A stretch of DNA of 64,000 bases from Allohoeflea poritis (GCF_027889715.1 NZ_JAPJZH010000020.1:24913-88912); one strand, 5' to 3'. Shown: positions 1-11,583, counted from the first letter of the stretch. Numbers and translations are program-made. Notes: generated by a model from the letters alone, not told the origin.

Positions 1-75
1 GAAAAATTCGACCTCGGCTACCATACCAAACATATCGACACCATATTCGCCCGTGTCTTCGGCACCGAAGACTGA
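1..75 (+). CDS. purB: Adenylosuccinate lyase PurB, C-terminal end only
   Basis: Only the last 24 codons and the TGA stop are in the window; the gene starts upstream. The visible tail carries the pattern YHTKHIDTIFARVFG, which resembles the C-terminus of Bacillus-type adenylosuccinate lyases (a His-rich stretch followed by VDTIFxR). PurB acts twice in purine synthesis, releasing fumarate from SAICAR and from adenylosuccinate. The position just upstream of purC-purS-purQ-purL fits. Identification rests on a short tail and on context, so it is probable rather than certain. Confidence 0.7.
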   Translation, partial: EKFDLGYHTKHIDTIFARVFGTED

Positions 76-103
76 AAACCCTTTTTCCTTTCATGGGTGA
101 AGA

Positions 104-658
104 ATGAAAGCCTCCGACGCCGACATACTGATCGTTCCCGGCTACAAGAATTCGGGCCCGGATCACTGGCAGAGCCGCTGGCAGGCCAAACTGTCGACGG
201 CGCGCCGGGTCGAGCAGCAGTCCTGGGCGAAACCCGAACGCACGGAATGGACGGCAAATATCGCGGCAGCGGTCAATGAAGCGACCAAGCCGGTTGTCAT
301 CGTCGCACACTCGCTGGGTTCGGCGGCGACGGTTCAGGCAGTATCCGAATTCGACAGGGCCGTCGCCGGCGCGTTGTTGGTTGCCCCGCCGGATGTCGCC
401 AATCCGAAGATCCGCCCGAAACATCTGATGACCTTCGGCCCCTATTCGCGCGATCCGCTGCCCTTCCCGTCCCTTGTCATCGCCAGCCGCGACGATCCCT
501 ATAGCAGCTACGAGAGCGCGGACGATATCGCCCACGCCTGGGGTGCGCTGTTCATGGATGCCGGCAAGGCCGGCCATATCAATGCAGAATCGGGATTTGG
601 TCCGTGGCCGGAGGGCCTGATGGTATTTGCCCGCTTCCTGAGCAAACTCGAACCTTAA
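104..658 (+). CDS. RBBP9/YdeN-family serine hydrolase
   Basis: A 184-residue single-domain alpha/beta hydrolase. The N-terminus has the family pattern IVPGYKNSGPDHWQSRW, the nucleophile elbow is VAHSLGS with Ser70, and the rest of a plausible triad is Asp130 or Asp131 (ASRDDPY) and His158 (GHIN). There is no signal peptide, so it should be cytoplasmic. Length matches the family (about 180-190). The substrate of bacterial members is not established. It starts 28 bases after the purB stop, so it probably shares that transcript. Confidence 0.85.
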   Translation: MKASDADILIVPGYKNSGPDHWQSRWQAKLSTARRVEQQSWAKPERTEWTANIAAAVNEATKPVVIVAHSLGSAATVQAVSEFDRAVAGALLVAPPDVANPKIRPKHLMTFGPYSRDPLPFPSLVIASRDDPYSSYESADDIAHAWGALFMDAGKAGHINAESGFGPWPEGLMVFARFLSKLEP

Positions 659-701
659 AGGACGTTCGGCCCCGCCCTTTAACAGGCGGAGCCGGGATAG
701 C

Positions 702-1022
702 CTACTCGGTAAGGACCTGCTGCATGGCCTCCTGCATGAACTCGTCCATGCGGCGGCGAAGCTGGTGGTCCGATTGCTCAACGCCGGCCTCGTCGAAGTC
801 GCGGCGCACCTTGCGGAAGACATCATCGTCGCCGGCCTCTTCGAAATCGGCGACAATGACTTCCTTGGCATAGGCTTCGGCATCCTCGCCTTCCTTGCCA
901 AGAAGCTCCGCGGCCCACAGGCCCAGCATCTTGTTACGGCGTGCTTCCGCCTTGAAGCGCAGTTGCTCGTCGTGTGCGAATTTGTTTTCGTAGGCTTCGC
1001 TGCGATCGTCCATGCCGCTCAT
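702..1022 (-). CDS. DUF1476 protein, F1-ATPase zeta-subunit type inhibitor
   Basis: A 106-residue, highly charged, helical protein. The opening MDDRSEAYENKFAHDEQLRF and the pattern ARRNKMLGLWAAELLG are hallmarks of the alphaproteobacterial DUF1476 family. Its characterised member in Paracoccus is the zeta subunit that blocks ATP hydrolysis by F1-ATPase through its N-terminal segment. An AGGAGA ribosome site lies just upstream of the ATG at 1022. The gene stands alone, convergent with the upstream hydrolase and divergent from purC. That it inhibits ATP synthase here is inferred from the family. Confidence 0.88.
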   Translation of the reverse strand: MSGMDDRSEAYENKFAHDEQLRFKAEARRNKMLGLWAAELLGKEGEDAEAYAKEVIVADFEEAGDDDVFRKVRRDFDEAGVEQSDHQLRRRMDEFMQEAMQQVLTE

Positions 1023-1318
1023 GTTCAGTTCTCCTGGACATCAAGTTACTCGGTGCTGGTTTCCTTATACCAAAGGAACCATGTCTCTAATATGTGTAAA
1101 CCAAAAGCCCGGGAAAAGATCAATCGCCGCACGTCAATGAACTGTAATATCATGGGCTTCGCGTAGCGATACGCCCGGACGGCGGCCAATGCCCTGTATA
1201 AGCCTAAGAATCCGCCGTCAGGGCAATTGTGATATGCCCGAGATTCAGATAGAGGATAGCCGAATTTCACGCTAATTGTCGCAGCTTGCAAAAAACTGCT
1301 GCAGGAACAGAGAAAACC

Positions 1319-2083
1319 ATGAACCGTCGTCGCCGAATCTATGAAGGCAAGGCCAAAATCCTTTACGAGGGCCCGGAGCCGGGCACGCTGATCCAGTTCT
1401 TCAAGGATGATGCCACCGCGTTCAACAGCAAGAAACACGATGTTGTCGAGGGCAAGGGCGTTCTCAACAACCGGATTTCGGAGTTTCTGTTCGAGCACCT
1501 CAACCGCATCGGCATCCCGACGCATTTCATCCGCCGGGTGAACATGCGCGAGCAACTGATCAAGGAAGTGGAGATCATCCCCCTGGAGGTCGTGGTTCGC
1601 AATGTGGCGGCCGGCTCGCTTTCCAAACGTCTCGGTCTCGACGAAGGCACTGTGCTGCCGCGTTCCATCATCGAGTTCTACTACAAGGCCGATGCGCTGG
1701 ACGATCCGATGGTCTCCGAGGAACACATCACAGCCTTCGGCTGGGCGAGCCCCCAGGAGATCGATGACATCATGGCGCTGGCCATTCGCGTCAACGACTT
1801 CCTGTCCGGCCTGTTTCTGGGCGTCGGCATTCAACTCGTCGATTTCAAGATCGAGTGCGGACGCCTGTTCGAAGGCGACATGATGCGCATTGTCGTCGCG
1901 GATGAAATCTCGCCCGACAGTTGCCGTCTTTGGGACGTCGAGACTAAGGACAAGCTGGACAAGGACCGTTACCGGCGCGATCTCGGCGGCCTTGTCGAGG
2001 CCTATCAGGAAGTCGCCCGGCGGCTCGGCATCGTCAACAAGAACGAGCCGCCCCGGGGGACCGGGCCGGTGCTCGTCAAATAG
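1319..2083 (+). CDS. purC: SAICAR synthetase PurC
   Basis: A 254-residue phosphoribosylaminoimidazole-succinocarboxamide synthase, which joins CAIR and aspartate with ATP. The N-terminus ([19 protein letters not shown]) and the pattern [17 protein letters not shown] are diagnostic. I chose the ATG at 1319 because an AGGAA ribosome site precedes it and the family begins right before the [10 protein letters not shown] strand; an in-frame start at 1286 would add 11 untypical residues. The 296 bases upstream, back to the DUF1476 start, must hold two divergent promoters; I see no riboswitch there. Confidence 0.96.
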   Translation: MNRRRRIYEGKAKILYEGPEPGTLIQFFKDDATAFNSKKHDVVEGKGVLNNRISEFLFEHLNRIGIPTHFIRRVNMREQLIKEVEIIPLEVVVRNVAAGSLSKRLGLDEGTVLPRSIIEFYYKADALDDPMVSEEHITAFGWASPQEIDDIMALAIRVNDFLSGLFLGVGIQLVDFKIECGRLFEGDMMRIVVADEISPDSCRLWDVETKDKLDKDRYRRDLGGLVEAYQEVARRLGIVNKNEPPRGTGPVLVK

Positions 2084-2110
2084 CAGCCGCAGCAATACGA
2101 GGAAGATGCC

Positions 2111-2353
2111 GTGATCAAGGCGCGTGTCACCGTCACACTGAAAAACGGGGTGCTCGACCCGCAGGGCAAGGCCATCGAGGGCGCGCTCGGATCGCTTGGC
2201 TTTGAAGATGTCGGCCAAGTGCGGCAGGGAAAGGTGTTCGATCTCGAACTGGACTCAGCCGATCCCGGCACGGCGAAACAGCAGATCACCGCGATGTGCG
2301 AGAAGCTGCTCGCCAATACCGTGATCGAAGACTACGCGGTAGAACTTCTCTAA
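2111..2353 (+). CDS. purS: Phosphoribosylformylglycinamidine synthase subunit PurS
   Basis: An 80-residue PurS subunit, the small partner that links PurL and PurQ in FGAM synthase. It shows the family core VTLKNGVLDPQGKAIEGALG and the ending CEKLLANTVIEDYAVE. The start codon is GTG at 2111. It follows purC by 27 bases. Its stop overlaps the stop of kynA on the other strand, so the purCS transcript runs straight into an antisense gene before purQ. Confidence 0.95.
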   Translation: MIKARVTVTLKNGVLDPQGKAIEGALGSLGFEDVGQVRQGKVFDLELDSADPGTAKQQITAMCEKLLANTVIEDYAVELL

Positions 2354-3198
2354 AGGTCTGTCCTGACAGCCCACAATTCCGGGAAGAACGTGCGGTCAAG
2401 CGCGGTTTTCAGGAAACCGACGCCTGAAGAACCGCCGGTTCCCTTCTTGTAGCCGATAATGCGCTCCACCGTTTTCATGTGCCGGAAACGCCACTGCTGG
2501 AAACGGTCCTCCACATCGACCAGTTCCTCGGCAAGCTCGTACAATTCGAAATGGCGCTCCGGCTCGCGGTAAACGGTGAGCCAGATCTCGCGCAGTGCCT
2601 CATTGTGCTGGTGGGTCTTGGAAAAATCGCGTTCAAGAAGCTCTTTCGGCACATCGAATCCGGCGCGGGCAACCAGTGCGATCGCCTCGTCATAAATGCT
2701 CGGGCCGTCAAACGCTTCGCGCAGCCGCGCATGGATCTCCGGACGGTGCTTGTGCGGCACCAGCATGCGCTCGTCCTTGGCGCCGAGCAGGATCTCGACC
2801 AGGCGATACTGGTAGGACTGGAATCCGGAGGCCTGCCCCAACTGGTCGCGGAAGGTCATGTAATCCGACGGTGTCATCGTCGAGAGCACGTCCCACGCCG
2901 TCACCAACTGCTCCTGGATGGCAGAGACCCGCGCCAGCGCCTTGAAGGCGATACCAGCCTTGTCCTCGCGCAGGTTTCGCATGGCGAATTCCAGTTCGTG
3001 GATGATGAGGCGCAGCCACAATTCCTGAACGTGGTGGAGGATGATGAAGAGTGTCTCGTCCTGCTTGTCGCTGAGCGGTTTCTGCGCCGACAACAGCGTA
3101 TCGAGTTGCAGATAATCGCCATAGGACATGCGTCCCTCGAAATCGAGGGAAATGCCGCTTTCGACACGACTCTTGTGGTCCGCCAATTCGCCCTCCAT
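2350..3198 (-). CDS. kynA: Tryptophan 2,3-dioxygenase KynA
   Basis: A 282-residue haem enzyme that opens the indole ring of L-tryptophan to N-formylkynurenine, the first step of the kynurenine pathway. With the start at 3198, key residues fall on the numbers known from the Xanthomonas enzyme: the active-site histidine pair 55-56 (LHHVQELW), Arg117 (FRDQL) and the haem ligand His240 ([11 protein letters not shown]). That agreement supports this start; an in-frame ATG at 3294 lies inside the promoter palindrome. The gene sits alone and antisense between purS and purQ. No other kyn gene is in the window. Confidence 0.96.
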   Translation of the reverse strand: MEGELADHKSRVESGISLDFEGRMSYGDYLQLDTLLSAQKPLSDKQDETLFIILHHVQELWLRLIIHELEFAMRNLREDKAGIAFKALARVSAIQEQLVTAWDVLSTMTPSDYMTFRDQLGQASGFQSYQYRLVEILLGAKDERMLVPHKHRPEIHARLREAFDGPSIYDEAIALVARAGFDVPKELLERDFSKTHQHNEALREIWLTVYREPERHFELYELAEELVDVEDRFQQWRFRHMKTVERIIGYKKGTGGSSGVGFLKTALDRTFFPELWAVRTDL

Positions 3199-3244
3199 GG
3201 GTGGTCGGCATGATCCCGGCGAACCGGCAACGATGCCTTCAGGA

Positions 3245-3268
3245 AAATATTTTAAGCCTAAAATATTT
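3245..3268. promoter_or_regulatory. Perfect AT-rich palindrome, candidate kynA operator
   Basis: AAATATTTTA and TAAAATATTT form perfect 10-base inverted arms around a 4-base centre (AGCC). The site overlaps the -10 box and the presumed transcription start of kynA, where a bound repressor would block transcription. The regulator is not encoded nearby. kyn genes in other bacteria are controlled by Lrp/AsnC- or MarR-type proteins, but which family acts here cannot be told from the site. Confidence 0.6.
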
Positions 3269-3294
3269 ATACGACACGCGGCACTGGATAGCAA
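3266..3294 (-). promoter_or_regulatory. Candidate sigma70-type promoter of kynA
   Basis: On the minus strand, TTGCTA (3289-3294) and TATAAA (3266-3271) are separated by exactly 17 bases, a good -35/-10 pair, about 70 bases upstream of the kynA ATG. The -10 overlaps the palindrome described next. Confidence 0.55.
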
Positions 3295-3389
3295 GGCATC
3301 GGCTATCGCAATTTGAGGGCATATGCGCTACAAGGCGGGCCATATTCGACACACACCGCACCCTGTCCTGCCATCACCGTACTGGAAAC

Positions 3390-4058
3390 ATGAAATCAGC
3401 AGTTCTCCTCCTCCCCGGCCTTAACCGCGACCGGGACATGATTGCGGCTTTGACAAAGATTTCGGGCGAACCGCCGGTGACCGTCTGGCAGACGGAAACG
3501 GAGATTCCCGATGTCGACCTGATCGTCATTCCGGGCGGGTTTTCCTATGGCGACTATCTGCGGTGCGGTGCGATTGCGGCGCGCATGCCGGTCATGGAAG
3601 CGGTACGCCGGAAGGCACAGGCCGGCACACGAATCCTTGGCGTCTGCAATGGCTTCCAGATTCTCGTCGAGGCCGGCCTCCTGCCGGGCGCCCTGATGCG
3701 CAACGCCTCGCTCAAATTCGTCTGCCGCGAGGTGCGCCTGGAAGTCGTGAACGCGAACACCGTTTTCACCGGCCGCTACCGCCAGGGCGATATCATCCGC
3801 TGTCCGGTCGCCCATCACGACGGAAACTATTTTGCGGCGCGAGACGACCTCGCAAAGCTTGAAGACAACGGCCAGGTGGTTTTCCGCTATGCGGAAGGCA
3901 CCAACCCGAACGGCTCGATCAACGACATCGCCGGCATCATCAATGAGGCGGGCAATGTCCTTGGAATGATGCCCCATCCCGAGAATCTCATCGAGGCCGC
4001 CCATGGCGGCACGGACGGCGAGGCCCTTTTTGCCGCCGCGCTCGAGATCGCCGCATGA
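3390..4058 (+). CDS. purQ: FGAM synthase glutaminase subunit PurQ
   Basis: A 222-residue class I glutamine amidotransferase that supplies ammonia to PurL. The catalytic cysteine is Cys86 in GVCNGFQ and the His-Glu pair is His196/Glu198 in PHPEN. The ATG at 3390 gives the standard PurQ N-terminus ([15 protein letters not shown]). The 4-base overlap with the next gene (ATGA) points to translational coupling. purQ is separated from purS by kynA on the other strand, so it needs its own promoter or read-through. Confidence 0.96.
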   Translation: MKSAVLLLPGLNRDRDMIAALTKISGEPPVTVWQTETEIPDVDLIVIPGGFSYGDYLRCGAIAARMPVMEAVRRKAQAGTRILGVCNGFQILVEAGLLPGALMRNASLKFVCREVRLEVVNANTVFTGRYRQGDIIRCPVAHHDGNYFAARDDLAKLEDNGQVVFRYAEGTNPNGSINDIAGIINEAGNVLGMMPHPENLIEAAHGGTDGEALFAAALEIAA

Positions 4059-4456
4059 GTTCCTTGAGGTCAGCCGCCGCATTGCCCGTGCTCGCAGCGC
4101 TTCTGACGGCCTGCCAGACCAGTGGCCCCGGAAACCTGACGGTCAAATCCCCGGACGCCGCCTTGCCAGCCATGGAACGCATTGCCGTTGCCGCCAGCAA
4201 TTGCTGGTTCAAATCGCGAGACCGCGGGTTTCGGGGATATCGCCTGGCGCCGGAACTCAATTCCTTTTCCGGCCGCCCGCGCATTCTCATCGTTCCCGCC
4301 AGCCGGCCGCAGGACCGGCCGCTCGCCGTTGTCGAGGGCCAGGGCAGCCCCGCGACGATCAGCGCCTACGGACCGCTTATGTCCGACCCCGTCGGCAGCC
4401 GCATCGCCGCCGATGTACGGCGCTGGAGCGGTGGCAACAACGCCTGCACCTCCTGA
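4055..4456 (+). CDS. Small predicted lipoprotein between purQ and purL
   Basis: A 133-residue protein of unknown function. It has a lipoprotein signal: a short charged start, a hydrophobic stretch and the lipobox LLTAC with Cys20, so it should be lipid-anchored in the envelope. The mature part contains two further cysteines and no domain I recognise. It overlaps the end of purQ by 4 bases and ends 25 bases before purL, so it is probably co-transcribed with purine genes although its location suggests an unrelated job. Confidence 0.75.
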   Translation: MSSLRSAAALPVLAALLTACQTSGPGNLTVKSPDAALPAMERIAVAASNCWFKSRDRGFRGYRLAPELNSFSGRPRILIVPASRPQDRPLAVVEGQGSPATISAYGPLMSDPVGSRIAADVRRWSGGNNACTS

Positions 4457-4481
4457 TGTCGAATCGATAACGCCAGTCAAA

Positions 4482-6716
<2,235 letters not shown>

Positions 6717-6756
6717 CCGAGCGAAGCGAGAAAACAACAAATACGGGGAGAATGCC

Positions 6757-6990
6757 ATGCCGATGAGCGCCGGAGATATCGAAGAGATGATCAAGACCGC
6801 CATTCCGGATGCGCAGGTGACGATCCGTGACCTTGCCGGAGACGGCGACCACTATGCCGCCGAGGTGGTGTCCGAGAGCTTTCGCGGCAAGACCAGGGTG
6901 CAACAGCACCAGATGGTCTACAAGGCACTGCAGGGCAATATGGGCGATGCCCTGCACGCCCTCGCACTGCAGACCAGCGCGCCCGAGTGA
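6757..6990 (+). CDS. BolA/IbaG family protein
   Basis: A 77-residue BolA-fold protein. The pattern SAGDIEEMIKTAIPDAQVTIRDL followed by DGDHYAAEVVSESFRGKTRVQQHQMVYKAL is the family core, including the conserved histidine of HQMVY that can ligate an iron-sulfur cluster. GGGGAG lies 6 bases before the ATG at 6757. BolA proteins pair with monothiol glutaredoxins in iron-sulfur or iron homeostasis; grxD lies about 550 bases downstream. Confidence 0.93.
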   Translation: MPMSAGDIEEMIKTAIPDAQVTIRDLAGDGDHYAAEVVSESFRGKTRVQQHQMVYKALQGNMGDALHALALQTSAPE

Positions 6991-7096
6991 GCCGGTGAAC
7001 GCCTCCTGAACAACCCGTTCGAATTTGGTTCAGGCGGTCTTTCCTAGTGTGGCGACGCTCCCGTTGAAGGGGGCGACAACACCAAGGAGAGACAAA

Positions 7097-7354
7097 ATGA
7101 AATTCGCCAATCCGACCGTCCTTGCAATCGCAGCCGCCGTCTCCGTCGCTTCGCTTTCCGCCGCCAATGCCGACGGTCCCCGCCGCGCCGGCATGGCCGC
7201 CGCCGGCCCGATGAAGATCCAGTCGAACGCGCAGCCCGCCGCCAAGCCGTTCGACAACACGGCCTATGCCTGGACGGCCGCCTGCTACGCGGAATTCGGC
7301 CCTGATGCCAAATATCCGGATGCCGCCCTGCTGGACAAATGTCTGAACTTCTGA
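7097..7354 (+). CDS. Small secreted protein of unknown function
   Basis: An 85-residue protein with a Sec-type signal peptide of about 25 residues, cleaved probably after AANA. The mature part is about 60 residues with two cysteines (ACYAEF and DKCLNF) that could form a disulfide. A strong AAGGAGA ribosome site precedes the ATG. It has its own terminator right after the stop, so it is probably a single-gene unit. No domain is recognised. Confidence 0.75.
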   Translation: MKFANPTVLAIAAAVSVASLSAANADGPRRAGMAAAGPMKIQSNAQPAAKPFDNTAYAWTAACYAEFGPDAKYPDAALLDKCLNF

Positions 7355-7377
7355 GTTCGGCAAGATATCCTTCAAAG

Positions 7378-7402
7378 AACCGCGGCATGTCCGCGGTTTT
7401 TT
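7378..7402 (+). terminator. Rho-independent terminator after the small secreted gene
   Basis: AACCGCGG and CCGCGGTT form an 8-base-pair stem with a 5-base loop, followed by a run of T. It separates the secreted gene from grxD. Confidence 0.85.
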
Positions 7403-7545
7403 GTTGTTCTCAGGTATGATCGCCCGCTGTCACCGATTTACCTGGGCTCGATCCGCCCGGGGGCTGGAAATCCGCCGCTGTCGGAGTTATTTACGGGCCT
7501 AGGCAACCTCCGGGCCTTTTCCCCGGTAGAGACAAGGAACAACCC

Positions 7546-7881
7546 ATGACAGCCATCAACGAATTCATCGACAACGAGGTCAAGAACGCCGACGTCGTGC
7601 TTTTCATGAAAGGCACGCCTGCCTTTCCGCAGTGCGGTTTCTCGGGCCAGGTGGTCCAGATCCTCGATTACCTCGGTGTCGAATACAAGGGCATCAACGT
7701 GCTCGCCGATGACGATCTTCGCCAGGGCATCAAGGATTATTCCAACTGGCCGACCATCCCGCAGCTCTATGTCAAGGGCGAGTTCGTCGGCGGCTGCGAC
7801 ATCATCCGCGAAATGTTCCAGGCCGAAGAGCTTCAGGGGCACCTGACCGAGAAGGGTATCACGGTCAAAGGCGCCGCCTGA
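7546..7881 (+). CDS. grxD: Monothiol glutaredoxin GrxD
   Basis: A 111-residue monothiol glutaredoxin with the signature CGFS (Cys30 in FPQCGFSGQ), the glutathione-binding TVP-like element as WPTIPQLY, and GGCDI near the end. It carries [2Fe-2S] clusters with glutathione and BolA proteins and delivers them to targets. The gene overlaps ytoQ by one base of the stop (TGATG), a sign of coupling. Confidence 0.96.
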   Translation: MTAINEFIDNEVKNADVVLFMKGTPAFPQCGFSGQVVQILDYLGVEYKGINVLADDDLRQGIKDYSNWPTIPQLYVKGEFVGGCDIIREMFQAEELQGHLTEKGITVKGAA

Positions 7882-8348
7882 TGCGCAACTGGAACGTTTA
7901 TCTTTCCGGCGAGATCCATACCGACTGGCGCGAACAAATCGAGGCCGGCGTAAAATCGGCTGGCCTGCCGGTCAGCTTCAGCGCGCCGGTGACGCACCAT
8001 GAAGCCTCCGACGATTGCGGCGTCACGATCCTCGGCGAGGAACCGGACAAGTTCTGGCACGACTACAAGGGCGCCAGCGTCAACGCGATCCGGACACGCA
8101 CGCTGATCGGCGACGCCGATGTCGTTGTTGTCCGCTTCGGCGACAAATACAAACAGTGGAACGCTGCCTTCGATGCCGGCTACGCCGCAGCGCTGGGCAA
8201 ACCGCTGATCGTCATGCATGGTCCCGACCATCAGCATGCGCTGAAGGAAGTCGACGCGGCGGCATTCGCCGTGGTCGAAACGCCCGATCAGATCGTCCAC
8301 ATCCTCGACTACGTGATCAACGGCAACCTCGCCGGCTATACCGGCTAG
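7881..8348 (+). CDS. ytoQ: YtoQ family protein
   Basis: A 155-residue cytoplasmic protein of the YtoQ family. The opening WNVYLSGEIHTDWREQI and the blocks VTHHEASDDCGVTILGEE and VVRFGDKYKQWNAAFDAGYA match this family, which looks distantly like nucleoside 2-deoxyribosyltransferase folds. Its biochemical role is not established. Translational coupling to grxD suggests, but does not show, a link to redox or iron-sulfur metabolism. Confidence 0.85.
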   Translation: MRNWNVYLSGEIHTDWREQIEAGVKSAGLPVSFSAPVTHHEASDDCGVTILGEEPDKFWHDYKGASVNAIRTRTLIGDADVVVVRFGDKYKQWNAAFDAGYAAALGKPLIVMHGPDHQHALKEVDAAAFAVVETPDQIVHILDYVINGNLAGYTG

Positions 8349-8580
8349 CACCGCTTCCTTTAAGGCCGCCGGCAGATCGCGTTCGTCGGCGGCGCTGTAT
8401 TTCTACCGTATTGCCAATCGCACGAATTCACGATAGGCCAGATACGCGGGCCGTCAGGATTTCAGCCCTGAATTGCATTTACCGCCTGGCCGACCCGAGC
8501 AAACGACATCCGTTTGACCACCAGGCGGATAGCACCGGCCCTCCCGCGGCCATAAGACGTGCAGAACCAAAGGCAGCAAG

Positions 8581-9861
8581 ATGGACACGAGAAGCGAGCC
8601 CCAACCGGGCCGACAATCGTCTGATGCGACATTCGGCATGGAACGGGTCGAGCGGGCCGGCGTCGGCTTTCTCGAATTCATTGTCCTGCTCGCCGCGCTC
8701 AGTTCGATTGTTGCCCTGTCGATCGATATCATGCTGCCGGCACTGCCGCTGATCGGCGAAAGTTTCGCAATTACCGACGAAAATGACAGGCAGGCGGTGA
8801 TAACCGTCTTCATGCTCGGATTCGGTGTCGCTCAAATCCTCTTCGGACCGGTTTCCGACCGTTTCGGGCGCAAGATCGTCCTGATTCCGGCAATCCTGCT
8901 TTATGCCGTCGCGGCCGTTGCCGACGCGTTTGCCGGCAGTTTCACGACACTGCTGCTGCTTAGGCTGGCGCAGGGCATCTGCGCGGCAGCCGTGCGCATC
9001 ATCGTCAACGCCATGGTGCGGGACTGCTTCGGCGGGCGCGACATGGCGCGGGTCATGTCCTACACCTTCACCGTTTTCATGATCGTGCCGATCGTCGCGC
9101 CGGCCATCGGTCAGGCCATTGTCGGCGTCGCATCCTGGCAGTGGATCTTCGTCTTTCTGGGCGTTGCCGGCCTGGGCCTTGCGGTCTGGAGCGGCCTGCG
9201 CATCCGCGAAACGCTTCCGGAGGAAGAGCGCCTGCCGCTGTCCTTCGCGGCGATCGGCAATGCTTTCCGCGAGGTGATCTCCAACCGGCTCGCCATGGGC
9301 TACACGCTGGCCTCGACGCTCTGTTTCGGCGGGCTGTTCGCTTTCGTCGTCTCGGCGCAGCAAATCTTTCAGTCGGTCTACGACCTCGGCCATTGGTTTG
9401 CCTTCGCTTTCGCTCTGAACGCCGGCATCATGGCCGTGCTGAATTTCACCAACGGCTCCCTGGTGCGCCGGGTCGGCATGCGGCTGATCTCGCACAGCGC
9501 CCTCATCGCGTTTGCTGCGCTCGGCACGCTCCTGCTCATCATATGCCTTTTCGGAACGCCACCCTTCCTGCTGGCCTATCTGATACTTGCCGCGATCGCC
9601 GGCGCATTCGGACTGGTGCCACCCAATTTCAACGCGCTCGCCATGGAGCCGCTTGGCCATATCGCCGGAACGGCATCGTCGGTGATGGGCGTGATCAGCT
9701 TCACCGGCGGCGCGGTGCTCGGCGCTCTCGTCGGACAGGCATTCGACGGCACGCTCATACCGCTCGCGGCAGGCTATGCGGTGTTTGGCTGGACGGCTTT
9801 CGGTATCATCGTATGGACCGAAAAGGGCCGGCTTTTCGTCCGCGCTGAAGCCTCAGCTTAG
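8581..9861 (+). CDS. Bcr/CflA family multidrug efflux MFS transporter
   Basis: A 426-residue inner-membrane transporter with 12 predicted membrane spans. The region after the first span (SIDIMLPALPLIGESF) and the loop GPVSDRFGRKIVL are typical of the Bcr/CflA drug:proton antiporters (bicyclomycin, chloramphenicol and related compounds). A 30-residue polar leader precedes span 1; a later Met at residue 20 is an alternative start. It stands alone; its end is 1 base from the convergent IMPase gene. The real substrate is unknown. Confidence 0.88.
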   Translation: MDTRSEPQPGRQSSDATFGMERVERAGVGFLEFIVLLAALSSIVALSIDIMLPALPLIGESFAITDENDRQAVITVFMLGFGVAQILFGPVSDRFGRKIVLIPAILLYAVAAVADAFAGSFTTLLLLRLAQGICAAAVRIIVNAMVRDCFGGRDMARVMSYTFTVFMIVPIVAPAIGQAIVGVASWQWIFVFLGVAGLGLAVWSGLRIRETLPEEERLPLSFAAIGNAFREVISNRLAMGYTLASTLCFGGLFAFVVSAQQIFQSVYDLGHWFAFAFALNAGIMAVLNFTNGSLVRRVGMRLISHSALIAFAALGTLLLIICLFGTPPFLLAYLILAAIAGAFGLVPPNFNALAMEPLGHIAGTASSVMGVISFTGGAVLGALVGQAFDGTLIPLAAGYAVFGWTAFGIIVWTEKGRLFVRAEASA

Positions 9862-9862
9862 A

Positions 9863-10690
9863 CTACATCCCGAATATCTCACGGCGGATCAGCGCCCAGC
9901 TCTCCGGGTCAGTTGTGGTGATCAGGCCACCATCGGTCTTGCCCGGCCGGTAAGGCGACCCATCGAGACACGCCGTATACCCGCCCGCCTCGGCATGGAT
10001 CAGCACGCCGGCGAGGTGATCCCAAGGCATCAGGTTCTGGGCACTGATGAAGTGCACCCTGCCCGTCGCGGCGAGCCGGTACTCCCAGGCCGAGCAGCGA
10101 AAGGCGAAGGACATGCCGATTTTCGACATCGCTCCGGCGACGCGGCCGCGGAGCGGCTCGTCCAGGAAACCCCAGGACACCGTACCCACCATCTGGTCGA
10201 GCGGAACGGGCTCCGACACGCGCGCGACCTGCTCGGCCCCGTTTTCGCCGACAATGCGGCTGCCTGCGCCGGCAACGCCGATCGTCGTCTCGCCGCTTAC
10301 CGGATAGTGGATCATGCCGGCAATGCACGCACCGCCGGCCACAACCGCAAGGATGGTTCCGAAAGCCGGCATGCCGGACGCGAAATTGAACGTCCCGTCG
10401 ATCGGGTCGATGACAAATGCCAGTTCCGCATCCGCCAGTCCGTTCATGATGGCGGGGTTGTCGGCCACCGCCTCCTCACCGACGATCAGGGCACCCGGAT
10501 AGCGCTCCGACAGTGCGGCCGCTATGTGAACCTCCGCCGCCGTATCCGCCTCGGTCACCACATCCCATGGCGCCTGTTTCTGCTTGATCTCGGCACCGCC
10601 GATACCGGCAAAGCGCGGCATGATCTCTTCTTCGCCGGCCCGCCTCAAGAGAGCGGTCAGCGCTGGAATGTCCGAGTCCGAAAATGTCAT
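9863..10690 (-). CDS. Inositol monophosphatase family protein
   Basis: A 275-residue Mg-dependent phosphatase of the IMPase/FBPase superfamily. Metal-binding motifs are GEE (IVGEEAV), DPIDGTFNF and WDHLAG near the C-terminus, all intact. Family members act on inositol phosphate, 3'-phosphoadenosine 5'-phosphate or histidinol phosphate; the sequence alone does not decide between them. Its start overlaps the end of ttcA by 4 bases, so the two are probably one transcript. Confidence 0.87.
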   Translation of the reverse strand: MTFSDSDIPALTALLRRAGEEEIMPRFAGIGGAEIKQKQAPWDVVTEADTAAEVHIAAALSERYPGALIVGEEAVADNPAIMNGLADAELAFVIDPIDGTFNFASGMPAFGTILAVVAGGACIAGMIHYPVSGETTIGVAGAGSRIVGENGAEQVARVSEPVPLDQMVGTVSWGFLDEPLRGRVAGAMSKIGMSFAFRCSAWEYRLAATGRVHFISAQNLMPWDHLAGVLIHAEAGGYTACLDGSPYRPGKTDGGLITTTDPESWALIRREIFGM

Positions 10691-11583
10691 TTGGTCTTTT
10701 CAGCCTGTTCGTCGAGACCGAGAAAATCGAAGATCTTCCGGTCGAGCAGATGTGACGGGCGCACATTTGTGAGTGCGCGGATCATCGTCTCCTTGCGTCC
10801 CGGCATGCGCCGCTCGATATCGGCGATCATCACCTTCATGGCATTGCGCTGCAGGCCGTCCTGCGATCCGCAAAGGTCGCAGGGGATGATCGGGAACGCC
10901 ATGGAATCGGCGAATTTCGCCAGGTCATCCTCGGCGCAATAGGCGAGCGGTCGCAGCACCAACACATCGCCCTCGTCATTGAGCAGCTTCGGCGGCATGG
11001 CCGCCAGGCGTCCGCCATGAAAAAGGTTCATGAAGAACGTCTCGAGGATATCCTCGCGGTGATGGCCGAGGACCAGCGCATCGCAATCTTCCTCGCGCGC
11101 AATGCGGTAAAGATGACCGCGCCGCAGCCGCGAGCACAGCGAACAATAGGTGCTGTTCTCCGAAAGCTTGTCGGTAACGATCGAATAGGTGTCCTGATAT
11201 TCGATCCGGTGGGCAACGCCGTTACGCTCCAGGAATTCCGGCAGGATATGTTTGGGGAAATTCGGCTGCCCCTGGTCGAGATTGCAGGCGATGAGGTCGA
11301 CCGGCAGGAGGCCGCGCCACTTCAGGTCGAGCAAAAGCGCCAGCAGCCCGTAGGAATCCTTGCCGCCCGACAGCGCCACCAGCCAGCGTTGCGTCCGGCC
11401 GGATGCAACCATGCCGAAATCATCGATGGCCTGGCGCATCTGCCGCAGCAGGCGCTTGCGCAACTTGTTGAAGCCCACCGTGGACGGAACGTCCCGGAAC
11501 ATCGGATGGCAGGCATCGCCGGGCTGTTCTTCAGCCGCATCCGTGCGATCGGACCTCTTCAGACTTGTATCGTGGACATTCAT
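10687..11583 (-). CDS. ttcA: tRNA 2-thiocytidine biosynthesis protein TtcA
   Basis: A 298-residue ATP-dependent sulfurtransferase that makes 2-thiocytidine at position 32 of tRNA. It has the PP-loop SGGKDS (residues 72-77) and the cysteines for its iron-sulfur cluster, CSLC (147 and 150) and a later one in CDLCG. The ATG at 11583 is preceded by a GGAAAG ribosome site; a start 14 codons upstream is possible but has no such site. Upstream-facing neighbour rpsD lies on the same strand, separated by a terminator. Confidence 0.92.
   Translation of the reverse strand: MNVHDTSLKRSDRTDAAEEQPGDACHPMFRDVPSTVGFNKLRKRLLRQMRQAIDDFGMVASGRTQRWLVALSGGKDSYGLLALLLDLKWRGLLPVDLIACNLDQGQPNFPKHILPEFLERNGVAHRIEYQDTYSIVTDKLSENSTYCSLCSRLRRGHLYRIAREEDCDALVLGHHREDILETFFMNLFHGGRLAAMPPKLLNDEGDVLVLRPLAYCAEDDLAKFADSMAFPIIPCDLCGSQDGLQRNAMKVMIADIERRMPGRKETMIRALTNVRPSHLLDRKIFDFLGLDEQAEKTK

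Noticed and set aside
660..700. GC hairpin after the RBBP9-like hydrolase
   Set aside because: Stem has a mismatch and no T run on either side, so it is not called as a terminator.
1058..1080. Imperfect inverted repeat GGTTTCCTT / AAAGGAACC upstream of the DUF1476 gene
   Set aside because: Arms match only with a shift and there is no promoter box in place; not strong enough to call an operator.
1046..2218. Long open frame antisense to purC (390 codons)
   Set aside because: It is a GC-rich antisense shadow: it covers purC, has no family pattern and no ribosome site.
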